Shown here: positions 14,614 through 24,020 of the stretch, one piece after another
Layout: each line of letters begins with the position of its first letter
Position numbering within the stretch: the first letter of the stretch is position 1
NCBI GenBank assembly: GCA_026002045.1
Contig: BOAV01000015.1
Location: forward strand, 1 to 36,673
Length of the DNA: 36,673 nucleotides
Direction of reading: 5' to 3'
Origin: Spirochaetia bacterium
GTDB lineage: Bacteria; Spirochaetota; Spirochaetia; Treponematales; Breznakiellaceae
Program-made: the position numbers and the translations under genes
Notes under the pieces: model-generated
Database searches by the model: none
What the model saw: the letters and a program-made list of their open reading frames with translations, nothing else
What the model was told of the DNA's origin: nothing

Positions 14614-15559
14614 CTAATTTTGAGTAGAATATACCGAAAACAGGTCAAAAAGTAAAGCGATCTCATCGGAGTCCATTGGGGCGGTACGGATATTGAGAAA
14701 TTGACCGTCCTGTACCGGCGGATAGGCGAAAAGGATCGGGAGCAGCGCCGCGCCCCCCCGCTCCGTGTCGGCCGCTCCGGAAGCAAGCCGGGCCATGGAA
14801 AAAAGGATGACCAGCGCCCGGGCCTGGCTGGGTGAAGGGGTTTTAATCCTAAGCCGGGCTTCGTAGCTTGCCGAATCGCTCTCCGCAGACAGAACCGGGT
14901 ACAGGCCGATCAAAAGCTGCTCCGCGGGGATTTGCAGGGGAATATTCAGATCATTTAAAAAACGGTCCAGCGGGGCTGCGGGATTTTCCAGCCAGAGGGT
15001 CAGTGCCGCGCCCTGGCGGAATTGAGTGAAACCTTCGGGACCGGCTTTTCCCGGTAATGCGGCAAATGGATCAGGATTCACTCCCATAGCGACAAATGCC
15101 TGTCCGGCATTAAGGGCCACCGAAAGGCCGTCCTGATCAGAATACCAGTAGGATTTCCCCGTTGTTGACTTACGCTTCTTCCAGTCTTTACTGAATGTGA
15201 AGAAAAAACCCGCCCCGGCGCTGGGGTACTTCCCCCAAGCCACGGCCTGCACATTTCGGCCGCTTGCCGCAGGGTACACCGCCAGCGCCGCGTATCGGGT
15301 ACGGTCAAGGATTTCCACGGCCTGCCCGCCGCTTATGCCCCCCAGCCCAATGCGGTTCAGTATGGGCCGCGCCTCGTCCACATCGGCAAACATATAGACC
15401 AGAGCGCCCGGCTCAAGGGGCAGGTATTCTACCCCCCAAAGAATCCGGCGACGGGGGCGGAACCCTGGGCGCAGTGGCGCAGGAACCCAGGATGAGGGCG
15501 GCCGACAGAAGAACCGCGAAACCAAGGGGGCGGCTCTTGCCCAGGTCAGGCTTTTTCAA
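14614..15559 (-). pseudogene. Lipoprotein gene split by a frameshift at a G6 tract
   Basis: A TTG at 15559, overlapping the ileS 3' end by 14 nt, opens a frame encoding KKPDLGKSRPLGFAVLLS followed by AALILGSCATAP, a textbook lipoprotein signal with lipobox LGSC. This frame continues as PPPSPDSLGG and stops soon after. The rest of the protein (VEYLPLEPGALVYMFADVDE to the stop at 14614) lies in another frame. Removing one G from the run at 15432-15437 joins the two into one protein of about 315 residues. Its mature part is not one I recognise. The locus is phase-variable, decayed, or a sequencing error. Second gene of the ileS operon. Confidence 0.75.
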
Positions 15560-18500
15560 TCTTCACAAGCCAGGATTCAGCGGACTCAAGGTCCGTTCCT
15601 GCCTCTAAGGGACTCTGTCCCTCAACCACGCCCCACCTCACTTCCTGGGCCAAAGTTTCTGAGGCCACAAAGGGGGCAAAACTTTCCCAGGCGGTTTTGA
15701 GTTTATCCGAACCGGACAGATAGAGGATGATCCGGTCGGTGACGGCCAGGTCCTTTTCCTTGCGGAGGTTCTGCACCCCCCGGACAAGGTCCCGCACATC
15801 CCCCTCACGGGAGAGTTCCTCGGTAATTTCCGTATCAAGGCCGATGGTGAGAGTCCCCTCGTTGAGCACTTTGAGGTTGGCCTTTTCGATCCGCCTGACA
15901 TCGAGTTTGTCGGCGGTAATGTCTACGGTGCGGCCCGCCACTTCAATCGCCAAAGTGGCGCCCTCAAGGAGCCCCTGAATTTCAGTCTGACTCAGGGCGG
16001 CAATCCGCTCGGCGGCGGCCTTCATGTCCTTGCCTAGCTCTTTTCCCAGAACGCGGAAGTTGGCCTTTACTTCGTACTCAACCAGGTCTTCCTCGTTATC
16101 CCGGAACAGCACATCCTTGACATTGAGTTCCTCCCGGATGATCTCCTCCATTTCGAGGAGCACCTTTTTTTCGTCCGGGTTGCGGGTGACCAGTTCCACC
16201 ATCCGCAGGGGCTGGCGGACCTTGATGTTGTACTGGGAGCGGAGACTGCGGCCCATGCTCACCGCGTGCTGCACCGCCGCCATTTTAAACTCAAGCTCCC
16301 GGTCCCGCCGGTTTTCCTGGGGCAGGGGGAAGTCCACAAGATGCACCGATTCGCTCTCATCGGCGTTCCGCAGATTCTGCCAGATGGCGTCGGTGGTAAA
16401 GGGCATAAAGGGCGCCGCCACGGTGATCAGTTTTTTGAGCACGGCGTAGAGGGTACCGTAGGCTTCGAGCTTGTCGGTGTCATTCTCACTGCGCCAGAAA
16501 CGGCGGCGGGAACGGCGGATATACCAGTTGTTGAGGAAGTCGATGAATTCCAGGATGGGGTCCACGGCGCGGGAAAGATCGTAGGCGTCCATGGCGGCCC
16601 CAACCTTTTCGACAAGGGCCTCCGCAACCGAGAGTATCCACTTGTCCAGGGGATTTGCCGGGTGCTCCGGCGCGCCCGTGGGGCTCACCTTGTCGATGTT
16701 GGCGTAGGTGACATAAAAACTGTAGGCGTTCCACATGGGCAGGATGATGCTCTTCATCACCTCCCGCACCCCGTCGTCGCTGTAGCGCAGGTCGTCGGCT
16801 TTTACCACCGCCGAATGAACCAGGAAGATCCGCAGGGTATCCGCGCCAAAGGTGTTCACCAGTTCCATGGGGTCCGTGTAGTTCCGCAGACTCTTACTCA
16901 TCTTCTTGCCATCGCTTGCGAGCACGATGCCGCTCACCACGCAATTCTTGAAGGCCGGTTTTTTAAACAGCGCCGCCGCGAGGATCGTCAAGGTGTAAAA
17001 CCAGCCCCGTGTCTGGTCCAATCCTTCGTTGATAAAATCCGCCGGGAAGTGGCTGTCAAAAAATTCCTTGTTCTCAAAGGGATAGTGATTCTGCCCGTAG
17101 GGCATGGCCCCGGATTCAAACCAGCAGTCCAGCACTTCCGGGATGCGGGTCATGGTTCCCCCGCACTCGCAGGGGATGGTGATCTTGTCCACAAAGTGTT
17201 TGTGCAGATCCGTGGCTTCAACGCCGGAAAGTTCCTTGAGTTCCGCTTTACTGCCAACGCAGATCGTTTTGCCGCAGTCCGGGCATTTCCAGATGGGGAG
17301 CGGGTTCCCCCAATAACGGTTCCGGCTGATCGCCCAGTCGCGGGCGCCCTCAAGCCATTTCCCGAAACGCCCGGTCTTGATATGCTCCGGTACCCAGTAG
17401 ATCTGATTATTCGCGTCCAGCATATCCTGTTTGATCTTTTCAACATTGACAAACCAGGACCCCACCGCCCGGTAAATCAGGGGACTGCCGCAGCGCCAGC
17501 AATGGGGATAGGCGTGGAGGATCTGCTCCCGCTTGATCAGCTTCCCCTCGGCCTTGAGCCGGTCCATGATAGGCTTGTCCGCATCCTTGACGAAGAGGCC
17601 CTGGTAGTCAGACACCTCCGCAGTAAACCTGCACTCCGCATCAATAGGACAGACAACCGGAACCCCGGTGCCCTTGAGAACCCGTGCGTCATCCTCGCCA
17701 AAACCCGGCGCGGTATGCACGATGCCGGTCCCGTCCTCGGTGGACACAAAATCACCGGCATAGGTGCGGAAGGCGTTCTGCTCGGCGGCGTCTTTAAAGT
17801 AGGGGAACAGCGGTTCGTAGGTGACGCCGATAAGATCCGCTCCTTTCTTCCGCCAGAGAACCTTGTAATCCTCAGGTTTTTTATAGTAGGCCGAAAGCCG
17901 CGCCTCTGCCAGAATGTACCGGTCTTCGCCATCCTGCACCATCACATAGTCGATATCCGGCCCCAGGGTAAGGGCCAGGTTGGAGGGCAGGGTCCAGGGC
18001 GTGGTGGTCCATGCCAGCAGGTAAGTATGATCATCAAAGGTATCCGCAAGCGAGGCTGCCGAAGCATGGCTCCCCGGCGCCACCCCCTTCACCTTAAAGC
18101 GGAGGGTGATCGCCGGATCATGCACATCCTTGTAGCCCCCCAGGTTGAGTTCGTGGTTGGAAAGCACCGTGGCGCAGCGGGGGCAGTAGGGCAGGATGTA
18201 GTGGCCTTCGTAGAGCAGGCCCTTGTCCCAGAGGGTTTTCATCACCCACCAGATGGTCTCCATGTAGTCGCTGTCCATGGTCTTGTAGTCGTTATCGAAA
18301 TCGACCCAGCGGCCCAGCCGGGTAATCACCTGCCGCCATTCCTTAACGTAGCGCTGCACCGAGGCCCGGCAGGCTTCGTTGAATTCCGCCACCCCGTACT
18401 TTTCGATATCGGTTTTCGAGTTGAGCCCCAGCTCCTTTTCGATAAGGTTCTCCACCGGCAGCCCGTGGCAGTCCCAGCCGAAACGGCGCTCCACCTTTTT

Positions 18501-18725
18501 GCCCTTCATGGCCTGGTAGCGGGGAATGATGTCCTTAATCGTATTGGGCACAAAATGCCCAAAGTGGGGCAGCCCCGTGGCAAAAGGAGGGCCGTCGTAA
18601 AAAACAAACTCCTCCTTATCATCCCGCTGTGAAACGGATTTCTCGAAAATATGATTCTTTTCCCAGAAGGCCAAAACCTCCTCTTCCAGTTTGGGAAAAC
18701 TAACCCTGGGGTCCACCGCTTTATA
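15546..18725 (-). CDS. ileS: Isoleucyl-tRNA synthetase, long eukaryote-type
   Basis: A 1059-residue class I synthetase charging tRNA-Ile. Visible are the HIGH-type motif GLPHFGHFVPNTIKD near residue 50, FGWDCHGLPVE, the zinc-like CPDCGKT pair, LDCWFESGAMPYGQ, the KMSKS loop DGKKMSKSLRNY (608-612) and a long C-terminal anticodon region. This form resembles eukaryotic and archaeal IleRS and, in characterised bacteria, is linked to mupirocin tolerance. The frame is open to a TTG at 18755, but GTG at 18725 sits 5 nt after AGGAG and begins VYKAVDPRVSFPKLEEEVLA, the usual start. First gene of a four-gene operon. Confidence 0.93.
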   Translation of the reverse strand, partial: YKAVDPRVSFPKLEEEVLAFWEKNHIFEKSVSQRDDKEEFVFYDGPPFATGLPHFGHFVPNTIKDIIPRYQAMKGKKVERRFGWDCHGLPVENLIEKELGLNSKTDIEKYGVAEFNEACRASVQRYVKEWRQVITRLGRWVDFDNDYKTMDSDYMETIWWVMKTLWDKGLLYEGHYILPYCPRCATVLSNHELNLGGYKDVHDPAITLRFKVKGVAPGSHASAASLADTFDDHTYLLAWTTTPWTLPSNLALTLGPDIDYVMVQDGEDRYILAEARLSAYYKKPEDYKVLWRKKGADLIGVTYEPLFPYFKDAAEQNAFRTYAGDFVSTEDGTGIVHTAPGFGEDDARVLKGTGVPVVCPIDAECRFTAEVSDYQGLFVKDADKPIMDRLKAEGKLIKREQILHAYPHCWRCGSPLIYRAVGSWFVNVEKIKQDMLDANNQIYWVPEHIKTGRFGKWLEGARDWAISRNRYWGNPLPIWKCPDCGKTICVGSKAELKELSGVEATDLHKHFVDKITIPCECGGTMTRIPEVLDCWFESGAMPYGQNHYPFENKEFFDSHFPADFINEGLDQTRGWFYTLTILAAALFKKPAFKNCVVSGIVLASDGKKMSKSLRNYTDPMELVNTFGADTLRIFLVHSAVVKADDLRYSDDGVREVMKSIILPMWNAYSFYVTYANIDKVSPTGAPEHPANPLDKWILSVAEALVEKVGAAMDAYDLSRAVDPILEFIDFLNNWYIRRSRRRFWRSENDTDKLEAYGTLYAVLKKLITVAAPFMPFTTDAIWQNLRNADESESVHLVDFPLPQENRRDRELEFKMAAVQHAVSMGRSLRSQYNIKVRQPLRMVELVTRNPDEKKVLLEMEEIIREELNVKDVLFRDNEEDLVEYEVKANFRVLGKELGKDMKAAAERIAALSQTEIQGLLEGATLAIEVAGRTVDITADKLDVRRIEKANLKVLNEGTLTIGLDTEITEELSREGDVRDLVRGVQNLRKEKDLAVTDRIILYLSGSDKLKTAWESFAPFVASETLAQEVRWGVVEGQSPLEAGTDLESAESWLVKIEKA

Positions 18726-18851
18726 CACCGTCCGCTCCTGTGTGCAAATTTGCAATCATAGTATGCCATAAAGGGGGAGGGTGTTTCCAGTATATGCCCC
18801 AGCCCCACCCACAAACCGCTCGCGAGCCGGTGAGCGAGTTGACGTATATCA

Positions 18852-18870
18852 GGCAGCATGGCGTAGGCCC
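18852..18870 (+). repeat. Left copy of a 19-bp direct repeat bounding the island
   Basis: GGCAGCATGGCGTAGGCCC is identical to 26698-26716 in the same orientation, and both are followed by AATAA after a 0-2 nt offset. It lies upstream of ileS. The right copy lies 10 nt past the acetyltransferase stop. Between them base composition drops sharply and the gene content is defence-like. It may be an attachment or insertion duplication, or a dispersed repeat used for recombination. Confidence 0.6.
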
Positions 18871-18923
18871 CCAATAAAGGCCGCAGAAACAAAAACGGCA
18901 TCAGGCCGCCTGCAACCGTACTA

Positions 18924-18952
18924 TTGAAAAATAACCCAAACAGTTGTATAGT
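18924..18952 (+). promoter_or_regulatory. Promoter of the tcmP operon
   Basis: TTGAAA (18924-18929), a 17-nt spacer and TATAGT (18947-18952) precede AGGAG at 18961-18965 and the tcmP ATG at 18971. It is the only good promoter seen before the three plus-strand island genes. Confidence 0.6.
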
Positions 18953-18970
18953 ATCATAGCAGGAGACTTT

Positions 18971-19822
18971 ATGGATACGACACATCGTTTTGGCGGTCAT
19001 TGGACTATTACCAAACTCAATATCCTATCCGATTATCTGAATTTTTATGTGACCGCATTAAAGGACCAGCCCTTTCATAAAATTTATATTGATGCTTTTG
19101 CAGGAACCGGTTCTATCAGCATTGGAAATATAAGTGAGATTATCCAGGGTTCTGCCAGGCTGGCATTAAATGCGATTAACAAATTTAACCGGTATATTTT
19201 TATAGAAAAGAATAAAAAATACGCGGCGGAACTTAATAATCTCGTTTCAGGGGATTACCAGAATATTTCCGATATAATCCAGGTTATCAATAATGATTGC
19301 AATGATGTTTTGAAAGATATAAGCGAAAAAACTGATTGGGTAAAGAATAGGGCGGTATTATTTTTAGACCCCTACTCAACAGAGCTCAGGTGGGAAACCC
19401 TGGAAATAATTGCAAAAACAAAGGCAATAGATGTCTGGTATTTATTCCCCCTGAGCGCCGCAAACAGGATGCTGAAAAAAGATGGAAATATAGACCTATC
19501 GTGGAAGGCAAGATTAAATACAATCTTTGGGGATACTGGCTGGGAACAGAAATTTTACAAAACGAATCCGCAGCAGAATTTATTTGACAATGAATATGAA
19601 AACATTATTAAGGATGCAAATATTGCCACCATAAAAGAATATATTTACGGCAGGTTAAAAACGATATTTCCCGGTGTGTCTGATAATCCGCGTGTTTTAT
19701 ATAATTCTAAGAACAGCCCATTGTTCTTATTCTGTTTTGCCGTTGCCAACAAAAATCCCAAAGCAATAGGGCTGGCTATGAAAGTTGCCAATCATATACT
19801 AACAAGGGACGTTTCAAAATGA
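18971..19822 (+). CDS. tcmP: TcmP, three-Cys-motif partner protein (methyltransferase-like)
   Basis: A 283-residue protein with a Rossmann methyltransferase-like layout: D41-AFAGTG-S forms the nucleotide-binding loop (YIDAFAGTGS), FIEKN follows at the second strand, and D133-P (FLDPYSTELRWETLE) sits where motif IV is expected. TcmP is named for regularly accompanying radical SAM proteins with a three-Cys motif, and one follows here. The reaction and substrate of the pair are unknown to me. The AGGAG site fixes the start at 18971. It overlaps the next gene by 4 nt (ATGA). The gene is AT-rich compared with ileS next door, which indicates transfer. Confidence 0.8.
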   Translation: MDTTHRFGGHWTITKLNILSDYLNFYVTALKDQPFHKIYIDAFAGTGSISIGNISEIIQGSARLALNAINKFNRYIFIEKNKKYAAELNNLVSGDYQNISDIIQVINNDCNDVLKDISEKTDWVKNRAVLFLDPYSTELRWETLEIIAKTKAIDVWYLFPLSAANRMLKKDGNIDLSWKARLNTIFGDTGWEQKFYKTNPQQNLFDNEYENIIKDANIATIKEYIYGRLKTIFPGVSDNPRVLYNSKNSPLFLFCFAVANKNPKAIGLAMKVANHILTRDVSK

Positions 19823-20610
19823 AAAAAACAAAAAATCAAATTACCCGGAAAACCCTGCTCTACAAAACCGGCGTCGAATACGGCGATTGGACTATTAACC
19901 ACGTTCAGGGCTGTTCGCACGGGTGCCTCTACCCCTGTTATGCCTTTTTGATGGCAAAGCGGTTTGGCAAAGTTCATGAGTATACCGATTGGATAAAACC
20001 CTGTATCGTTTCAAATGCGCTGGAACTCCTTGATAAGGAAATACCAAAATATAAGGATAAAATAGAATCGGTTCATCTCTGTTTCTCAACCGACCCTTTT
20101 ATGTATCTTTATGATGATATAAAAGACATGAGTCTGAAAATAATACAGAAGCTGAATGATAACAACATCAGGTGTACAGTTCTGTCAAAAGGCATACTCC
20201 CTGTTGAATTAAGTGATCTGCATAAACGGAATGAATACGGCATTACCCTTATTTCCCTGGATGAAAAATTCAGAAAAAAAACAGAGCCCTTTGCATCTCC
20301 TTATGATGCCAGGATTTCGAGCTTGTTGCAATTACACCAAAAGGGCTGTAAAACCTGGGTTAGCATTGAGCCGTATCCCACGCCCAATATTATCGAACAG
20401 GATTTTGATGCCATTTTGTCCAAGGTTGCATTTGTTGATAAAATCATATTTGGACGGATGAATTATAATTCACAGGTAACGCAGTATTATGACTATAAGG
20501 AGTATTATAATGAATTGAGCCAAAGGGTGATTGACTTTTGTGAGGATCGGGGGATAGAATATCACATAAAGGATGGGACGATTACGGAGAGGGAGAGGAA
20601 AAGGGCGTGA
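19819..20610 (+). CDS. Radical SAM-like protein with CX3CX3C cluster, TcmP partner
   Basis: A 263-residue protein. C32-SHG-C36-LYP-C40 in GVEYGDWTINHVQGCSHG is the probable [4Fe-4S] site; the last spacing is three residues where the standard radical SAM motif has two. Later segments fit a partial TIM barrel: VHLCFSTDPFMY, CTVLSKGILP, ITLISLDEKFRKKTEPFASP with a kinked strand, then TWVSIEPYPTPN and KIIFGRMNYN. The layout recalls the phage Gp37/Gp68 and spore-photoproduct-lyase-like groups. It is translationally coupled to tcmP. A role in nucleic-acid modification or repair is only a guess from neighbours. Confidence 0.75.
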   Translation: MKKTKNQITRKTLLYKTGVEYGDWTINHVQGCSHGCLYPCYAFLMAKRFGKVHEYTDWIKPCIVSNALELLDKEIPKYKDKIESVHLCFSTDPFMYLYDDIKDMSLKIIQKLNDNNIRCTVLSKGILPVELSDLHKRNEYGITLISLDEKFRKKTEPFASPYDARISSLLQLHQKGCKTWVSIEPYPTPNIIEQDFDAILSKVAFVDKIIFGRMNYNSQVTQYYDYKEYYNELSQRVIDFCEDRGIEYHIKDGTITERERKRA

Positions 20611-20658
20611 GGGTATAGGTCAGTATGTGCAATAATTGTTTTTAGAAGAAGGAGAAAT

Positions 20659-22551
20659 ATGTTAATAAAAAACTCGAGGGCAGCGGAATATTTTTTCCCA
20701 AACACTTCTCTGGAATACGTCTATTTTGAATCCATTGCTAACTCCTTGGATGCGAACGCGACAGAAATTGATATTGCCATAGACATAGAAAGTTATTCAA
20801 AACATGAAACTTTAAAAATTACGATAAGTGATAATGGTGATGGTTTCAATGAGAAAAATTTTGAGAAATTCTGCCATGTTTTAGATGCAGATGATAGTCA
20901 GCATAAAGGTATCGGGCGATTGGTTTTTATTAGTTATTTTAAAAATATAAAAGTGAATAGTTATTATGGCAATAACCATAGAACTTTTATATTTAATGAT
21001 GATTTTGATAGAGATAGCAAAAAAGATAAAAACACTAATGCCAATCAACGCACAACACTTGAATTTTTTGGATATAAAAAAGGAAGTATTAAAACTTATG
21101 ATTATCTTATTCCCGCCACTATTAAAACAAGCGTCATAGAACATTTCCTGCCACGATTATACGACATGAAATTGAAAGATAATCCCCTGCAAGTAAAAGT
21201 GAGTTTGACCACACAGAGCGAAAACACCGCACTAGGATTTGTCAATTCTACAGAAATATTCAATGTAAAGGACTTACCTATACTGAAGAATAAAACGATT
21301 CAGGATGCTACAAGGCTTTTTGGTAATTTTAAATTAATGTATTCTGTTGAGCAAGTATACACGGAACAAAAAGTAATCAGTGCGATTTGTGCTGACGGCA
21401 GAACGATACCAATGGATATTATATCGAATAGAGATTTTCCTTATGGGTATAAAATGGTATTTATTCTATATTCAGATTCTTTCAATGGAAAAACCAATAA
21501 CAGTCGCGATGGCATAATCTTAGATGAATTATCATCAAAGCATGTGCGCAAGGTGTTCATTCAATTGGTTTCAGAAGTTATTCGGGAAGAAATCCCTGAA
21601 ATCGTAGGTCAAAACGAACAGGTCAAACAAAAATTACAAACCAACTATCCTCATCTGCAAGGTTTTATTGATGATGATGCAGTTGGACTTGTTGATAAGG
21701 ATAATATAATAAATGACGCACAATCAAAATATTTTAATGCACAAAAGGAATTGCTGGAAGCAACAGAATTAAGTGATGTGCAATATTCAAAATCGTTAGA
21801 GTTTTCATCTCGTGTTTTGACTGAATATATATTATACAGAGAAAAAATAATTACAAAACTAAAGGGAATGACTGTAAAAAATAATGAAAAGGAAATTCAC
21901 AATTTGATTGTTCCAAAAAATAAAAATTATTATAGTAATGGCGATATAAGTGATATTTATCAAAATAATGCGTGGATATTAGATGATAAATATATGACAT
22001 ATAGTGTTGTTCTTAGCGATAAGCAAATTGAGGAAATTTATTCTGTCATAGGTATTAAGGGGTCACATCAATATAACGAAATAGAAAATGGTAAACCTGA
22101 CGTTACTATCATATTTTCAGATACCCCAGAATCCTCAGACAAAGTGGATGTTGTTATCGTTGAGTTTAAAAAATTAGGGCTACCGTTAGCAAAAAAAGAA
22201 GAATTGGTTAGTCAATTGAAACAACGTGCACGTCGTCTCATTGAATATTACCCTGATAAAATTCAAAGAATATGGTTTTATGGCATTGCTGATTTTGATG
22301 AAGAATTCCGAATATCATTACTTGAAGAAGGGTTTGTTAAGTTATTTTCACATGGTGAAATATTATACAAAAAACAGCCTATCGTAATCAATCATATGAC
22401 AGAGGAAACAAGACTTGCGGATTTTTTTATCCTTTCATACAAGACTATGCTTGAAGATGCAGGATCAAGGAATACAACATTTTTACGAATATTGAAAGAA
22501 AGCATTAAGAAATCAATAAAAATTCTTAATAAGGCTCCGATGGCCCCCTAA
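20659..22551 (+). CDS. GHKL ATPase fused to a PD-(D/E)XK-like domain
   Basis: A 630-residue protein, very AT-rich. The N-terminus is an Hsp90/MutL-type ATPase: FESIANSLDAN (E24, N28), ISDNGDGF (D58, G60, G62) and KGIGRLVF (G84, G86). A long middle region contains helical stretches. The C-terminus has KPDVTIIF (D481), then VVIVEFKKLG (E502, K504) and QLKQRARRLIEYY, the D...ExK plus helix pattern of restriction-like nucleases. AGAAGGAG lies before the ATG, 48 nt after the radical SAM gene, so it likely belongs to the same transcript. ATPase-gated nucleases of this kind are typical of phage defence; the specific system is not one I can name. Confidence 0.75.
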   Translation: MLIKNSRAAEYFFPNTSLEYVYFESIANSLDANATEIDIAIDIESYSKHETLKITISDNGDGFNEKNFEKFCHVLDADDSQHKGIGRLVFISYFKNIKVNSYYGNNHRTFIFNDDFDRDSKKDKNTNANQRTTLEFFGYKKGSIKTYDYLIPATIKTSVIEHFLPRLYDMKLKDNPLQVKVSLTTQSENTALGFVNSTEIFNVKDLPILKNKTIQDATRLFGNFKLMYSVEQVYTEQKVISAICADGRTIPMDIISNRDFPYGYKMVFILYSDSFNGKTNNSRDGIILDELSSKHVRKVFIQLVSEVIREEIPEIVGQNEQVKQKLQTNYPHLQGFIDDDAVGLVDKDNIINDAQSKYFNAQKELLEATELSDVQYSKSLEFSSRVLTEYILYREKIITKLKGMTVKNNEKEIHNLIVPKNKNYYSNGDISDIYQNNAWILDDKYMTYSVVLSDKQIEEIYSVIGIKGSHQYNEIENGKPDVTIIFSDTPESSDKVDVVIVEFKKLGLPLAKKEELVSQLKQRARRLIEYYPDKIQRIWFYGIADFDEEFRISLLEEGFVKLFSHGEILYKKQPIVINHMTEETRLADFFILSYKTMLEDAGSRNTTFLRILKESIKKSIKILNKAPMAP

Positions 22552-22575
22552 GCCTCACCTCGAAGGATAGATAAT

Positions 22576-23988
22576 CTATACCCCGCCAATCATCCTAATC
22601 GCCTTGCCTTCCCCTTCCTCAATTGATTTTTCTACCGCCTTTTTTGCCAATTCCAAAAGCTGGCCGGATTCTTTGCGAAAGGAGAAACTTTTTTCGATTA
22701 ATAAGGCGATCTTCTGCTGTAGCTTGTAGTCAATGATCGGAATTACGACCTGTTTAATTTCCTCAATACGCCAGTGTAAAATAATTGAACCTCCGGCGTC
22801 ACGTTCAGCCTGTTTCCGGACAATCTGAGAATTCAGTACTAAGGTCAAGTATTCGGGTAAAACTTTTTTCTTGTCCTTTACCGTAAGGTGTAATAAAGCA
22901 CCGCAAGTTACCGCCTGAATATCTTCACGGACCATATAGGCAGTCCCTACGCTGCCATCTTTTGAAAACAGAATTGTTTTTTTCCTGGGGTATAAGGACT
23001 TTATTAATTTATCATTTTCCTTACAAAATTTTTCAGATAAATGAATCTCAGGGGGTGTAATCTCAAATTGATTATAATCTGCAACACGCAGGAATGGAAT
23101 TCCTGTATCTGAATAAAAGTCTGAACCTGGCTCTATAGATTTTTTTATTTTGACTAAATCATCCAACGAGGCATAATTCCCTTTCATTGCCTTGTTCATA
23201 ATCTCTTCATATTTAGGTTGGTAATATTCTGCATCCAATCTTCCAGTTTCCAGAAATGATTTTCCAAATGATTTTATATTAACATTTTTTATAGAAGAAC
23301 CAAAATCTGATAAACCTATTTCTTGCAAAAGCATTTCTTCGGCTTGGTGATAGAGTTTTTGCGATTGTTCTATTAATTCTTTTGCAGATTGAATTTTCTG
23401 TGAAATTTGTTTGTCAAAACTTTTAGAAAAATTAGGAATATATAATTGATCCATATCTTCTAAAATCAACCCCATCTGTACTGCCCCTCTGACAAATTTT
23501 TGAATTTGATTTTGGCCATATTTACAATTTAAGAACATCGCAAGTAACTCACTTGACACGTTACTTTTTGGGCGCAAAATTGCTAATTTGCAACTGCAAG
23601 TCGCTTTATTATGTGTGCTTACAAGTGATAATTTCCCGATGGTTCCGACAATAGACAACAGAATATCACCATATTTTAAATGGGATCTCTGTAAAACAGG
23701 CTTATTGTATATATTTTCATCAATACAAACAGGGTTTGAATTTTCTATAAAAAAACTATGAACATCTTGACCTCTATAATAAGGGATTCCAACATCAATA
23801 AATTCATCACTTATTGACATATGGTTTCCATCAGAAATATGTACAAAATCAGTTAAACTTCGCCCTTCTTTTTTCTCTATAAAGGCAAGTATCTTTAGGT
23901 TTTCTTTCCTGTAAAATTCGCTGTCTATCCTTTTTGTTCTTTCTAATTCACTCAGGCCTACTTCGCTTACTTCCAGCCCTTCCAACAA
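22576..23988 (-). CDS. hsdS: Type I-like restriction specificity subunit HsdS
   Basis: A 470-residue subunit with two target-recognition domains, each followed by a helical conserved region: the first ends near QISQKIQSAKELIEQSQKLYHQAEEMLL, the second near LQQKIALLIEKSFSFRKESGQLLELAKKAVEKS. Motifs GIPYYRGQDV and GIPFLRVADYNQF open the two domains, and KYGDILLSIVGTIGKLSLV is typical. The nearest ordinary start is TTG at 23988, with no good ribosome-binding site. The frame remains open upstream and already encodes a normal-looking LGSPFNEAKYKALLEGLEV back to the T8 run at the end of hsdM, so translation may enter from hsdM. It converges with the GHKL gene at a 24-nt gap. Confidence 0.85.
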   Translation of the reverse strand: MLEGLEVSEVGLSELERTKRIDSEFYRKENLKILAFIEKKEGRSLTDFVHISDGNHMSISDEFIDVGIPYYRGQDVHSFFIENSNPVCIDENIYNKPVLQRSHLKYGDILLSIVGTIGKLSLVSTHNKATCSCKLAILRPKSNVSSELLAMFLNCKYGQNQIQKFVRGAVQMGLILEDMDQLYIPNFSKSFDKQISQKIQSAKELIEQSQKLYHQAEEMLLQEIGLSDFGSSIKNVNIKSFGKSFLETGRLDAEYYQPKYEEIMNKAMKGNYASLDDLVKIKKSIEPGSDFYSDTGIPFLRVADYNQFEITPPEIHLSEKFCKENDKLIKSLYPRKKTILFSKDGSVGTAYMVREDIQAVTCGALLHLTVKDKKKVLPEYLTLVLNSQIVRKQAERDAGGSIILHWRIEEIKQVVIPIIDYKLQQKIALLIEKSFSFRKESGQLLELAKKAVEKSIEEGEGKAIRMIGGV

Positions 23989-24020
23989 TGCCTTGTATTT
24001 GGCTTCATTGAAAGGGCTTC

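Noticed and set aside
16266..18632. 788-codon open frame on the plus strand opposite ileS
   Set aside because: It is the antisense of a well-conserved GC-rich ileS; no ribosome-binding site, low-complexity translation, and typical of codon-bias shadows.
18726..18755. TTG start 30 nt upstream of ileS
   Set aside because: No ribosome-binding site; GTG 18725 has AGGAG 5 nt ahead and begins at the family's usual first residues.
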